Source: Prado023 sp963798745
GTDB taxonomy: Bacteria; Actinomycetota; Actinomycetes; S36-B12; CAIYMF01
Direction of reading: 5' to 3'
Assembly (NCBI GenBank): GCA_963798745.1
Contig: CAWCUF010000006.1
Coordinates: 124,001-188,000 of the forward strand
Length of the DNA stretch: 64,000 bases
Below, piece by piece: positions 40,076 through 48,960 of the stretch. Position numbers and translations under genes: made by a program. The first letter of the stretch is position 1, and each line of letters begins with the position of its first letter. Below the pieces are notes generated by a model. It saw only the letters and a list, made by a program, of their open reading frames with translations. It was not told the origin of the DNA and searched no databases.

Positions 40076-40274
40076 CGCATCCGCCGGTCACCGTGCGGGA
40101 GGGGGCGCAATTCGTTGCCCGTCGTCCAGGCCTGCCCGTCGCGATGCCGGCTGTCCAGGGCGGTGTCTGGGTTGCCGCGCTCAGCTGCCGAGAGGAACCA
40201 GTCCCCGGGTCGGGTGGCCGACGACCCCAGTACCTGCCGAATGCCCCGGGTACCGACCCACCGCTCGAGCAGGC

Positions 40275-41075
40275 TCACCGAGACCGCCGCTCAGGCGCGC
40301 CATGCAGTGGCCGGCCGTGCTCGGGTCCTGTTCGGTCAGCGCTGTCCTCGGCGTCAGCCCGGTCAACCTGGGCCTTCGCCACTTGCCCAGTCCTCCTGCC
40401 AGCGATGACCAGGACCGTGGCGGCGACGGCCACGGACCACGCCACCGCGAAGCTCCACCCGCCAAGAACGTCCGTTGGCCAGTGCACGCCGAGCCAGATC
40501 CGTGCGCATCCCACCGCCACGGCGAAGGACGCCAGGCCGACCACCACTGTGAGCCGACCGCGTGCCCCATGGACGCGGCTCAGCAGCACCCACCCACAGG
40601 CCAGGGCAAACAGCGTCGCCGTGGTGGTGTGCCCGGAGGGGAAGGAGGGCCCGGCGGCCACCCCGGCCCAATCGCCCACGGGTGGACGCTCCCGGCCGAT
40701 CAGGTGGTTCACCGTGACTCCAACCCCGCCACCCAGCGCGGCCAGACCTGCGAGCAGCGCCCCCATACCGATCCTGGTCAGCGCCGGTCGCGGTCCCCGC
40801 GGAACCACCGCACCGACGACGAACAGGGCTGGGACCGTGACCCGCCCTCCCCCGACCAGCGACAGGCCGCGAGCCAGCGCGATCGTGAGATCTGAGCGTT
40901 GGTCCAGGGCCCACTGGTGCACGTGTGCGTCGAACTGCTCCACGACCTCGACCTGCGCCTGCACCATGGCCGCCAACCCCCCGAACACCCCGGCGGCGAC
41001 GACCCCGCACACGAGCAGTCGACGGGTGGGCGCGGGGAGCAGGCCGCCCTCCTTCTCTCTGTCGGCGGCGGTCAC
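40275..41075 (-). CDS. PAP2-family membrane phosphatase (first of two)
   Basis: A 266-residue integral membrane phosphatase of the PAP2 family. The three catalytic blocks are visible: HLIGRERPPVGD, SFPSGHTTTAT and CARIWLGVHWPTDVLGG, with five to six membrane helices. Likely substrates are phosphatidic acid or undecaprenyl diphosphate. The start overlaps the stop of the second PAP2 gene. A hydrophilic, Arg/Asp-rich C-terminal tail follows the last helix. It is the last gene of the kinase-DUF1206-PAP2-PAP2 operon. Confidence 0.93.
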   Translation of the reverse strand: MTAADREKEGGLLPAPTRRLLVCGVVAAGVFGGLAAMVQAQVEVVEQFDAHVHQWALDQRSDLTIALARGLSLVGGGRVTVPALFVVGAVVPRGPRPALTRIGMGALLAGLAALGGGVGVTVNHLIGRERPPVGDWAGVAAGPSFPSGHTTTATLFALACGWVLLSRVHGARGRLTVVVGLASFAVAVGCARIWLGVHWPTDVLGGWSFAVAWSVAVAATVLVIAGRRTGQVAKAQVDRADAEDSADRTGPEHGRPLHGAPERRSR

Positions 41076-41938
41076 CTCGTGGTTCCCTCCGGCTCAGCTG
41101 GGGCGGACCAATCGGCAGGAGTGTCCGGCGCGCGTAGCTTCGGCGATCGCTGCAGCAACGTGCTCACCACCAGCCACAGCCATGCGCCACCGAGCACAAG
41201 CCCGAACAGGACGTCGCTGGGGTGGTGCATCCCTCGGTAGAGCCGGGCCAGGCCCACAGCTGCAGGCACCAGGAGCAACAGGCCGACGGCGACGGCAGCC
41301 CACCAGCGCTGGGGCAGCTGCCGCCAGAGGATGACTGCGAGGAACCCGTAGAGCGCCACCGACGCCGCCGTATGCCCGGAGGGGAAGCTCGAGGTGGGCG
41401 GTGCAGCATCGAGGTGGCGCACGTCCGGACGGTCCCGGCTGACCAGGGCGCTGACAGCCAGGAAGATCAGCAGCTCCCCGGTCAACGCGATGGCCAGCGC
41501 CCAGGACTCTCGCCAGCGACCCAGCCACCACCGCAGGGCGAGGGCTCCCAGGACCAGCAGGACGAGTGCGGTGAGGGTCTCAGCGAGCCGGCTGCCCCAC
41601 TGGCTGGCCGCATCCCATCCGGGAGCTGACCTGGCGACGAGCCACTGGTTCGCCGACGGCTCCCAGTCGGTCAGGAACGCGACCTGCGTCACGCGGGTCA
41701 ACGCAAGGCCGAGCACGGCCAGCACAACGATGATCAGCAGCCCCCCACCGGCCAGGCGACCGGCGGTGCGCGGGAGCGGGAGCTCCGGGTACTTCTGCCC
41801 CGGCGGAAGGCCCGGCAGCGATGGGCCGTTCGGCGCCGGCGGCACCGGCCGCCGGGTCGTGTGCACCGTGGGCCCGGTCGCAGTATGCGTAGTGCGTTTC
41901 CCGACAGGTCGTCCACCTCCTGCCTGCAGGTGAGTCAC
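41072..41938 (-). CDS. PAP2-family membrane phosphatase (second of two)
   Basis: A 288-residue PAP2 phosphatase. The catalytic blocks are VSRDRPDVRHLD, SFPSGHTAAS and LARLYRGMHHPSDVLFG, each intact. A proline-rich N-terminal cytoplasmic part of about 50 residues precedes the first helix. GTG 41938 overlaps the DUF1206 stop as GTGA; this is preferred over the longer frame to 41968. It is distinct in sequence from its downstream neighbour, so the two probably differ in substrate. Confidence 0.93.
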   Translation of the reverse strand: MTHLQAGGGRPVGKRTTHTATGPTVHTTRRPVPPAPNGPSLPGLPPGQKYPELPLPRTAGRLAGGGLLIIVVLAVLGLALTRVTQVAFLTDWEPSANQWLVARSAPGWDAASQWGSRLAETLTALVLLVLGALALRWWLGRWRESWALAIALTGELLIFLAVSALVSRDRPDVRHLDAAPPTSSFPSGHTAASVALYGFLAVILWRQLPQRWWAAVAVGLLLLVPAAVGLARLYRGMHHPSDVLFGLVLGGAWLWLVVSTLLQRSPKLRAPDTPADWSAPAEPEGTTR

Positions 41939-42759
41939 GACCCATCTCCGTCGGGGACCTGCCGCCATCGCGCTTCAGCCAACCCGTAGACGCCGAAGAC
42001 CATCAGTCCGATACCCAGCACAGCGACCAGCGCTGGACCGAATGGCCGGGAGAGCAGGGTCCGGAAGGCCGCATCGATTCCGCCCGCCTTGTCAGGGTCC
42101 GCGTTCACGGCGGCCAGGATCACCAACCATCCAGTGATCGCGAACACGACGCCGCGGCAGACCGTGCCACCTCGGCCCAACCAGATGACGGGGCGGCCCA
42201 CGTTGGGTGGCAGGGCGCCGAAGTAGCGCAGGAAGCGGTCGCTCCAACCCTCGTGGACCATCATCAGGCCGACGCCGGCGAGCACGGCCCCGGCGATGCC
42301 CACGGCCCACTGCCCGAACGGCTGCGCCATGACCCCGGCAGCCAGCCGACCCTGTTGGCCTGCCTGCGTTCCGCGTGCACCCTGCAGCAGTGAGAGTGCG
42401 GTGTAGGTGAGGGTGCCGTAGGCGACCGCCCGCACCAGGGACTTCACACGCGCCCCGGCAGTGTTCGGCTCCCCGGTGACTCCGAAAGCTGCCTCGGAGA
42501 GCCGCCAGAGCGCGTAGGCTCCGAAGCCCAGGGCCATCAGCAGTACCAGGGCCGAACCGAACGGCTGGGCCAGCACCTCGGTCAGCGCCCCTCGCTGGTC
42601 GACGTGCTTGCCCGAGCCCTGAGCCACCAGGATGGCGAGCCACCCCATCAACAGGTAGACCACGCCCCTGGCGGTCAGGCCGATGCGGGCAGCCCATCCC
42701 ATCGGCCGGCTGTCGCTGGCGCCCCGGGCCGCATCCTTGATCGTGGTCGCGTCAGTCAC
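41935..42759 (-). CDS. DUF1206 membrane protein
   Basis: A 274-residue protein of three tandem DUF1206 units, each with two membrane helices and a recurring pattern such as GLTARGVVYLLMGWLAI and WLGRGGTVCRGVVFAITGWL. The function of the family is unknown. It overlaps the diacylglycerol kinase gene by 8 nt upstream and the PAP2 gene downstream, suggesting a shared role in membrane lipid handling. Confidence 0.92.
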   Translation of the reverse strand: MTDATTIKDAARGASDSRPMGWAARIGLTARGVVYLLMGWLAILVAQGSGKHVDQRGALTEVLAQPFGSALVLLMALGFGAYALWRLSEAAFGVTGEPNTAGARVKSLVRAVAYGTLTYTALSLLQGARGTQAGQQGRLAAGVMAQPFGQWAVGIAGAVLAGVGLMMVHEGWSDRFLRYFGALPPNVGRPVIWLGRGGTVCRGVVFAITGWLVILAAVNADPDKAGGIDAAFRTLLSRPFGPALVAVLGIGLMVFGVYGLAEARWRQVPDGDGS

Positions 42760-43654
42760 TGCGTGCTCCCGTCTCGCCGCCGGCTGGGACGGCCACGGTG
42801 ACCGCCCCCGGCCGGACCTTGACCTTCAGCCTGTGGACGTCCTCGCGGACCCCGCCGTCCAACTCGTAGGCCAGCGGCTGGGCCAGTCGCACGCTTATGC
42901 GGCGCCCGCGACCCGTCTGGACGAACGGCGAGTCATCCGCTCGACCGAGGGCCACCCGGGCGAGAGCCCGCACCCACTGCAACCGGCTCTCGGCGCTCAC
43001 GACCCCGAGTTCGAGCAGGCCGTCGTCGGGTTCGGAATCGTCGAACACCTCGATCCCGCCCAGCACGCGGCTCATGTTGCCGACCAGCACCGCGGACAGC
43101 GCTCCGCGGTAGAAGACCTGCTTGTCGAGCTTCACTGTGGCCTGCACCGCATCCGCGCCCAGGTTCTTCGCGCCGGTCCAGACATAGGCCGCGCGACCCA
43201 GGCGATCCTTGAGCCCACCATCGGCGTCATCGAGCATCAATGCATCGAGTCCGGCCCCGGCCATCACTGCGAAGTGCTCGCCGTTCATCGTGGCGGTGTC
43301 GATCGCTCGCCGGTCGCCGTGCAGCCCGATGCGCACCGCTTGGACCACGTCCTGCGGGATGCCCATGTTGCTCGCCAGCAGGTTCGCCGTACCAGCCGGC
43401 AGGATGGCCAGGGTCACGGACGTGCCGGCGATCTCGTCGATGCAACGTTGGACGGTTCCGTCCCCGCCCCACACGAACAACAGGTCGGTCCCTTCATCGA
43501 GGGCGTCGTGCACTGCCATCGGGGCGCGCTTGCTCTTGGGCACCTCGTACCACAGGGGGGCATCGATGCCCTCATCCCGCAGAACCGAACGCAACTCAGC
43601 CAGCCCACCGCCGAAGGACTTCCCGGTGTGCGCGAGCACCGCGACGGTGGTCAT
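42752..43654 (-). CDS. Diacylglycerol kinase-family lipid kinase
   Basis: A 300-residue DAGK catalytic-domain protein (DgkB/YegS type). The nucleotide motif FVWGGDGTVQRCIDEIAG lies near residues 59-76 and is followed by LPAGTANLLASNMGIP. It would phosphorylate diacylglycerol or a related lipid with ATP. Two PAP2 phosphatases in the same operon could reverse such a reaction, an arrangement suggestive of a lipid cycle. A TAAGAT -10-like hexamer lies about 95 nt upstream in the otherwise empty 266-nt gap. Confidence 0.92.
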   Translation of the reverse strand: MTTVAVLAHTGKSFGGGLAELRSVLRDEGIDAPLWYEVPKSKRAPMAVHDALDEGTDLLFVWGGDGTVQRCIDEIAGTSVTLAILPAGTANLLASNMGIPQDVVQAVRIGLHGDRRAIDTATMNGEHFAVMAGAGLDALMLDDADGGLKDRLGRAAYVWTGAKNLGADAVQATVKLDKQVFYRGALSAVLVGNMSRVLGGIEVFDDSEPDDGLLELGVVSAESRLQWVRALARVALGRADDSPFVQTGRGRRISVRLAQPLAYELDGGVREDVHRLKVKVRPGAVTVAVPAGGETGARSD

Positions 43655-43920
43655 GAGCGCGCCGCCGTCTCACTGCGGGGTGACTCGGGCCGCCTGAGAT
43701 GTGCGATGCGTGACACGCAGGTCCACTACCCGCTTTTTCGAAGGAGAATCTTATCACTGTGCCACTCCGCCTGCCTGTCGTCAGACGGATACCGGCAGAC
43801 TGTGGCCTTCCCGTGGGTCAGCGGGTGGCCACGACTCCCGGCTCCACCCAACCCCGCGTGGGCGTGGCCTGACTACGAGCAGCGGCCCGTCCTCAAGGCT
43901 GCTGTTCCTGCGCCTGGGGA

Positions 43921-46900
43921 TCATTCGTCGGGCGTCGCGGGACTCGGTCGGTCGATGTCATCCAGCGCCCACGAGCCGTCCCCGGCAGGTACCAGGTTGC
44001 GGGCCAGCGGGATCTGGTGGGACGCGCTCTCAAGGATGTGCATCTGGTAGCCGGCGGTGTTGACGAAGCAGACGAGGTCCCCCACGGCCACGCCCAGGGG
44101 GAATCGCAGCCGCCGGTGGGTGAGCAACTCGTCCTCGATGCAGTAGGCGCCGACCAGGTACCCGTCGATCGCCGGAGTTGGGTCCCGCGGTCCTGGGTGG
44201 GGCACGAGGACAGGGTCCAGCAGGAAGTCCTGGGCGGCTGAGCGGCACTGGGTCCGGTTCATCGCGAGCAGGACCAGCCAGGTGCCATCGCCTCGGTCCT
44301 TGCGCGCCTGCACCCGGGCGACGGTCAGCCCGCACCCGTCGAGCAGGGCGCGACCGGGTTCCACGTTCAGGCGCAGGCCCAGGGCCGCCAACTGTTCGGC
44401 GACGATCCCTCCCTCGACTCGCCCGGACAGCACGTGGGTGAGCCACTCGCCCCGGGTCGGGGACTGCCACATGGGGTAGACCGCCGGGGTGCCGGTCACG
44501 TGCCCGTCGGCGACGTGCAGGCCCAGTCCGTGACCCTTCCAGGTCAGCGGTCGGTCGCGGCGCAGCCCCTCGCGGTGCGCGTCCCAGAACTGCTCCCACG
44601 GCTGGGGCGCGTCCAGGTAGGACATCGGTATCCCGCCGCCGATGTCGATGAAGCTCGCCGGATGCCCACCGGCACGGGCCGCCCGGATCAGCGGCACCGC
44701 CTCGGCGATCGCGCGCACCCGGTCAGCGGCTGCGTAGCCGTGCTGGTGGACGTGCACGCCCTGGATGTCGGCCCCCGCCAGCGCGCCGTCTGCGATCAGG
44801 TCGATCCAACCGGGTGCCGGCAGCCCGAACCGTGACGCCGTCGGCGAACCGACGCACAACCGCAGGACCGCTCGGGGCCGAATCCCGGCGACGCGCGCGA
44901 GTTCCATCAGCAGCGCCAACTCGTCGTGGCCGTCCAGGGAGACCGGCACCCCCTCGCGCAGCGCCAGCTCCAGCAGCGCCCGAGGCTTCACGGCCGCGGT
45001 CAGGATGATGCGCTCGGGTTCGACTCCTCGGGCAAGGACCTGATCGAGTTCGATCTGCGAGGAGACATCGATGCCGTGGCCGGCACCCGCGGCGGCGTCG
45101 ACCAGGGCCAACGCCTTGTTGGCCTTGCGCGCGAAGAACACGCGCACCTCGACGCCGGCCCGGCGCCCGGTCGCGACCAGTTCCTCGGCGTGCCCGGCCA
45201 GCGGTGCCGGATCGATGAGGTTCAGCGGCGACCCGTGCTCGTCGATCAGCCGGCCCAGGGCGGGCGCGTCGTTCAGGGCCCGCCGCTGCCAGGCGAGCAG
45301 TCGGCCAGGCAACGGGACCACGCCCTGGCAGCCAGCGCGTAGGTCGCTCATGCGGTGTCGGGCCTCCTCGTGGCCGGCGCTCGCGATGCCCAGCACCCGG
45401 CGCGCCCAATGGTCGAGCTCGGGATGCAGGGAGCGGACCAGCGTATCGTTGCCCAGCACGACATCCTCGGTGATCCGACCGACTGCGGCCAACCCGGGGA
45501 CCGGTCGGCCGCGCGGATCCAGGCACGTGGCCTCGTGATCGATCCGGGCGCCGCGTCCGTGCGTCGCTGGAGTGAGCAGGCCGGCCGACCTGAGCTGTTC
45601 GACCAGCGGGTCGCGGCCTCCTCGGATGCCCGCAGGGGCCAGGACCGCGTCCACGACCAGGCTCGCCCCTCGAGCCGCTGCCAGCGCGTCGAGCGGTTGG
45701 CTGGATTCGAGGACCTGCACCTGACCCTGATCCATCAGGTCCAGCAACGCCCCGGCGTTCACCGGAGGTGGACCGAAGGCGAGCCGTTCCAGCGCGACCG
45801 ACCACGCCCGGTAGTCGGCCCAGCCCAGCGGAGGGCCGTCGCGGTGCGCGAGCCGCCGTTGGCGGGCGACCAACTCCGGGTAGAGCAACCGCCAGGCCTG
45901 GCCCAGAGCCCACGCGCCGTCGGCAGTTGCCTGGCCCGTGGCGATAGCCAGTCGATGCCGCAGCCACTCCCGCGGATCCTCCGTGGCGGGGCCGCGCATG
46001 ACAGCGATGGCCGAGCTCACCTCGCTGGCCGCCCGAGCCCGGCCGACCCGGGCACCGAGGGCCCCGGTGAGGATGCGGGTCGCCGCGTCGGCCACCGCCC
46101 GGGCGACACCGGTACCCTCGTCGCGCAGTGCGCTGGACGCGGGCTCGACGAGCAGCTCCGGGTCACCGACCGCTGCCAGCACCGAGGGATCGGTCTTGGG
46201 CGCCATCAGCCTGCCGCTGCGGCTGACCAGCAGCACCCGCGCCGGGCTGGGTTCGGGTTGGGTGAGCAGGAGTGCGGCGTCAAGCCCGGTGAGGGCAGCC
46301 CCCCGAACGACTACCAGCGGATCGGCTCCCCCACCCATCTGCTCGGTGTGGCGCAGCAGTTCGGCGGCGGGGTAGACGCGCGCCAGCGGCAGCGGGCTGC
46401 GCCACCGATGCGCCAGGGCACCTGACCACGCACGGGCGTGGCCCACCGCGAGCAGGACCTCGCCGTAGCGCCGCGTGCGTGCTCCCTCGCGGCCCTCGAA
46501 CTGCACGGCGAACTTCGGCCCGGCGCGTTCCACGCGCAGCACCCGCGCGTCGATGCGTGCACCGGGCACACGCGCCCGCACGTTGCGCCCCACCTCGGCC
46601 AGGTACTGACCCACCAGCGCACGCGGGGGGAACTGGTCGGGCAGGGACCCGGGATGCCATCGCGCGCGCCACTGGTCCAGGGACGGGCCCGTCGGCGGAC
46701 CCGCCACGTTCCAGGCATGCACGGCCGCCGAGGCCACGTTGAGCCGGAAGCAGTCCGGTTGCCCCGCGCGGTAGATCTCCGCGGGTCCCAGGTCGCTGCC
46801 CGGGGCGATCACGTCCACCGTCGGCAGCGGTACGCAGTGCTCGGAGCCCAGCGTCGCCAGCCGTTCCAGGGCGTAGGCCGCCCGCGGTCCAGCGCCCACG

Positions 46901-46926
46901 ATCGCCACCCGTTCGCCGCTGGTCAT
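43921..46926 (-). CDS. Fusion of FAD/NAD(P)-binding protein and PLP-dependent amino-acid decarboxylase
   Basis: A 1001-residue fusion. Residues 1 to about 520 form an FAD/NAD(P)-binding protein starting VAIVGAGPRAAYALERL, a Rossmann dinucleotide site. From Met526 the chain is a fold-type III PLP decarboxylase of the DAP/ornithine decarboxylase superfamily: PLP Lys in FFARKANKALAL near 600, FIDIGGGIP and NVEPGRALLDG. SbnH and rhizobial Y4yA are related types. ATG 46926 overlaps the SbnA-like stop as ATGA, so a condensation, an oxidation and a decarboxylation may act in sequence. No substrate can be named. Fusing the two is unusual, and the open frame is unbroken. Confidence 0.85.
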   Translation of the reverse strand: MTSGERVAIVGAGPRAAYALERLATLGSEHCVPLPTVDVIAPGSDLGPAEIYRAGQPDCFRLNVASAAVHAWNVAGPPTGPSLDQWRARWHPGSLPDQFPPRALVGQYLAEVGRNVRARVPGARIDARVLRVERAGPKFAVQFEGREGARTRRYGEVLLAVGHARAWSGALAHRWRSPLPLARVYPAAELLRHTEQMGGGADPLVVVRGAALTGLDAALLLTQPEPSPARVLLVSRSGRLMAPKTDPSVLAAVGDPELLVEPASSALRDEGTGVARAVADAATRILTGALGARVGRARAASEVSSAIAVMRGPATEDPREWLRHRLAIATGQATADGAWALGQAWRLLYPELVARQRRLAHRDGPPLGWADYRAWSVALERLAFGPPPVNAGALLDLMDQGQVQVLESSQPLDALAAARGASLVVDAVLAPAGIRGGRDPLVEQLRSAGLLTPATHGRGARIDHEATCLDPRGRPVPGLAAVGRITEDVVLGNDTLVRSLHPELDHWARRVLGIASAGHEEARHRMSDLRAGCQGVVPLPGRLLAWQRRALNDAPALGRLIDEHGSPLNLIDPAPLAGHAEELVATGRRAGVEVRVFFARKANKALALVDAAAGAGHGIDVSSQIELDQVLARGVEPERIILTAAVKPRALLELALREGVPVSLDGHDELALLMELARVAGIRPRAVLRLCVGSPTASRFGLPAPGWIDLIADGALAGADIQGVHVHQHGYAAADRVRAIAEAVPLIRAARAGGHPASFIDIGGGIPMSYLDAPQPWEQFWDAHREGLRRDRPLTWKGHGLGLHVADGHVTGTPAVYPMWQSPTRGEWLTHVLSGRVEGGIVAEQLAALGLRLNVEPGRALLDGCGLTVARVQARKDRGDGTWLVLLAMNRTQCRSAAQDFLLDPVLVPHPGPRDPTPAIDGYLVGAYCIEDELLTHRRLRFPLGVAVGDLVCFVNTAGYQMHILESASHQIPLARNLVPAGDGSWALDDIDRPSPATPDE

Positions 46927-47963
46927 CACGCCCCGACCGGCGCAGCGGGCACTACCCCGACGTCGCGCGCAGCGGTGGCGACCCGGTGCCGCAGTTGCGG
47001 GGCCGGGCATCCCAGCACAGCGCCGACCCAGTCGTCGTCGTACACCGTGTCCAGGTAGCGGGCGCCGCCGTCGTGGGCGATCAGCACCACGGTGTCCGCC
47101 GGTCCGTACCGAGCACTGTCCTGCCGGAAGGCGCTGACCACACCGCCCGCGGAGGCACCGACGAGCAAACCCTCACAGCGCGCCAGCAACCGGCACCCGA
47201 CAACGCAGTCCAGGTCGTCGACGCGCACGACTCGCTCGGGGTGGGCCCGCGCGGCCAGGGCCGGGACCACCCCCGCCCCGAACCCGGGCAGCCAGCGCTC
47301 CCCGCGGGCTCCCCCGAACAGCACACTGCCCTGAGCGTCGACCGCGACGACTCCGGTCTCGTGCCCGTTGGCCTGCAGCCACTGCGCAGCGCCGACCAAC
47401 GTGCCCGTGCTGCTGGTGGCCACGTACAGCGCGGAAGGGGCGAAGCCCAGCGAGGCCACCACCTCGGGCATCGTGGTGTCCCGGTGCGCTGCAGGGTTGA
47501 ACTCATTGGCGTACTGGTTGGGCCACCAGGCATCGGGGATGTTGTCCACGAGCGCCTGGACGGCGTCCAGACGCGCGCGCAGCCAGTCGCCATGCACAGG
47601 GTCGGGTTCGCTGACCATGTGCACGACCCCGCCGTACGCCTCGATGAGGCGACGGTTGATCGCGCTGGACCGCGGATCGACCACGCAGACGAAGTGCAGC
47701 CCCCAGTAGGCGGCCTGTTGCGCCAGGGCGACCCCCAGGTTGCCCGAGCTGGACTCCACCACCGTGCCGCCCGGGCGCAGTTGACCGCTCGCCATCGCCT
47801 CGGCGATCATCCGGGCCGCCGGACGATCCTTGGCACTGCCACCGGGGTTGGCCTGCTCCCACTTCACGAGCACGCGCGGCCCGCCTGGCGGGCTCAGCCT
47901 CACCAGCTCCACCAACGGGGTGCCGCCAATGAGAAACGGCAGCCCGGCCACAGGATCAGCCAT
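46926..47963 (-). CDS. SbnA-like PLP-dependent synthase (cysteine synthase family)
   Basis: A 345-residue fold-type II PLP enzyme of the cysteine synthase group. The PLP Lys is in NPGGSAKDRPA near residue 45, the substrate loop is SSSGNLGVAL and the phosphate loop TSSTGTLVGAA. Its length and sequence resemble SbnA, which joins O-phosphoserine and glutamate on the way to 2,3-diaminopropionate, more than housekeeping CysK. No cysE, SbnB or siderophore synthetase is adjacent. Coupled translation with the flavin/decarboxylase fusion suggests a two-gene amino-acid pathway. Confidence 0.85.
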   Translation of the reverse strand: MADPVAGLPFLIGGTPLVELVRLSPPGGPRVLVKWEQANPGGSAKDRPAARMIAEAMASGQLRPGGTVVESSSGNLGVALAQQAAYWGLHFVCVVDPRSSAINRRLIEAYGGVVHMVSEPDPVHGDWLRARLDAVQALVDNIPDAWWPNQYANEFNPAAHRDTTMPEVVASLGFAPSALYVATSSTGTLVGAAQWLQANGHETGVVAVDAQGSVLFGGARGERWLPGFGAGVVPALAARAHPERVVRVDDLDCVVGCRLLARCEGLLVGASAGGVVSAFRQDSARYGPADTVVLIAHDGGARYLDTVYDDDWVGAVLGCPAPQLRHRVATAARDVGVVPAAPVGA

Positions 47964-48105
47964 CGGTCCTCCGCCTCAGCTGCAAACTCCACCGATACGA
48001 GAAACTGGCCCGCAGGTCGAACTGCCCGCCCGCGAAACCCTGGTCCCGCGACACCTACCCGCAACCGCGGCAACGATCCCCGCCGATGTGCGCGGCTTCC
48101 TACGC

Positions 48106-48960
48106 TCACGGCTGGCCACTGACCTGCCAGCGTCCGCTGCGCGAATCAGGACGAGCCAACCCCCGGTCGGCGAAGTCCTCGAGCCACCCGTGCATCGGTA
48201 GCCAGCCCCAGCGGTCGAGGAACACGTTGGCATTGGCCACGATGGACCTCAGATGGTGAAGGGGTGGGGAGTGCGACCCGTGGTGCTGGTGATAGGCCGG
48301 GGCCCCACCCACCCAGAGCAGGCTGCCCCCAGCGGCGGCGAGCAGTTGCCCGAAGTCTGTGTCCTCGCCCCCGTACCCCACGTAGTCCTCGCAGAAGCCG
48401 CCGATGCGCTGCCAGTCGGGGGAGGTGATGGCGAAGGACAGCGACCAGAACAGCCGCACGTCCCCGTCCCACACCATCTCCTCGGGCCCGAGACCTGGCC
48501 GGGCGACGTGCGGTCGGGCCAGGTGCGGCAACTGCGAGGTTCGGTAGTCCGCGGGGTGCTCGACGGCTGGCAGGTAGGTGACCTCACCGCAGGCCACGAC
48601 GGGCCGGGCGGTGCCGGCGAGTTCGAGCAGGACCTGGTGGTAGCGGGCCACGGTCCCCGGACCGGGGATGCAGTCGACATCGAGGAAGATCAGGTGCTCT
48701 GCGCCAGCCTCGATGGCTGCTGCGGCCCCAGCGTTGCGGGACGCTGCCAGGGGGAGGTCCGTCCCGTCCACGGTGAGTTGCGGGGTCAGCACGCCGGGGA
48801 GGTGTGCGCGAGCGACCTGCGCGACCTGCGGGTCGTTCATGGCCACCACGACGTGCACATCCGCGGGGCGCGTCTGGTGGGTCAACCCCCAGGCCTGCCC
48901 GCGAAGGTGCTCGTGGCGGCCGTGCGCGATCGTGATCACCGCTGTCCGGGTTGCGGTCAT
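48106..48960 (-). CDS. Family 2 (GT-A) glycosyltransferase
   Basis: A 284-residue GT-A glycosyltransferase. The DxD sugar-nucleotide site is in LIFLDVDCIPGPG near residue 95, preceded by LPLAASRNAGAAAAIEAG. The acceptor-side motif YGGEDTDFG lies near residue 190. It resembles galactosyl/N-acetylgalactosaminyl-type family 2 enzymes. ATG 48960 overlaps the previous glycosyltransferase stop as ATGA. It is the last of four coupled glycosyltransferase genes; 142 nt separate it from the SbnA-like gene. Confidence 0.92.
   Translation of the reverse strand: MTATRTAVITIAHGRHEHLRGQAWGLTHQTRPADVHVVVAMNDPQVAQVARAHLPGVLTPQLTVDGTDLPLAASRNAGAAAAIEAGAEHLIFLDVDCIPGPGTVARYHQVLLELAGTARPVVACGEVTYLPAVEHPADYRTSQLPHLARPHVARPGLGPEEMVWDGDVRLFWSLSFAITSPDWQRIGGFCEDYVGYGGEDTDFGQLLAAAGGSLLWVGGAPAYHQHHGSHSPPLHHLRSIVANANVFLDRWGWLPMHGWLEDFADRGLARPDSRSGRWQVSGQP

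Noticed and set aside
43655..43920. tRNA or small RNA in the gap before the diacylglycerol kinase gene
   Set aside because: No cloverleaf arms or T-loop sequence could be assembled; only a candidate -10 was seen.
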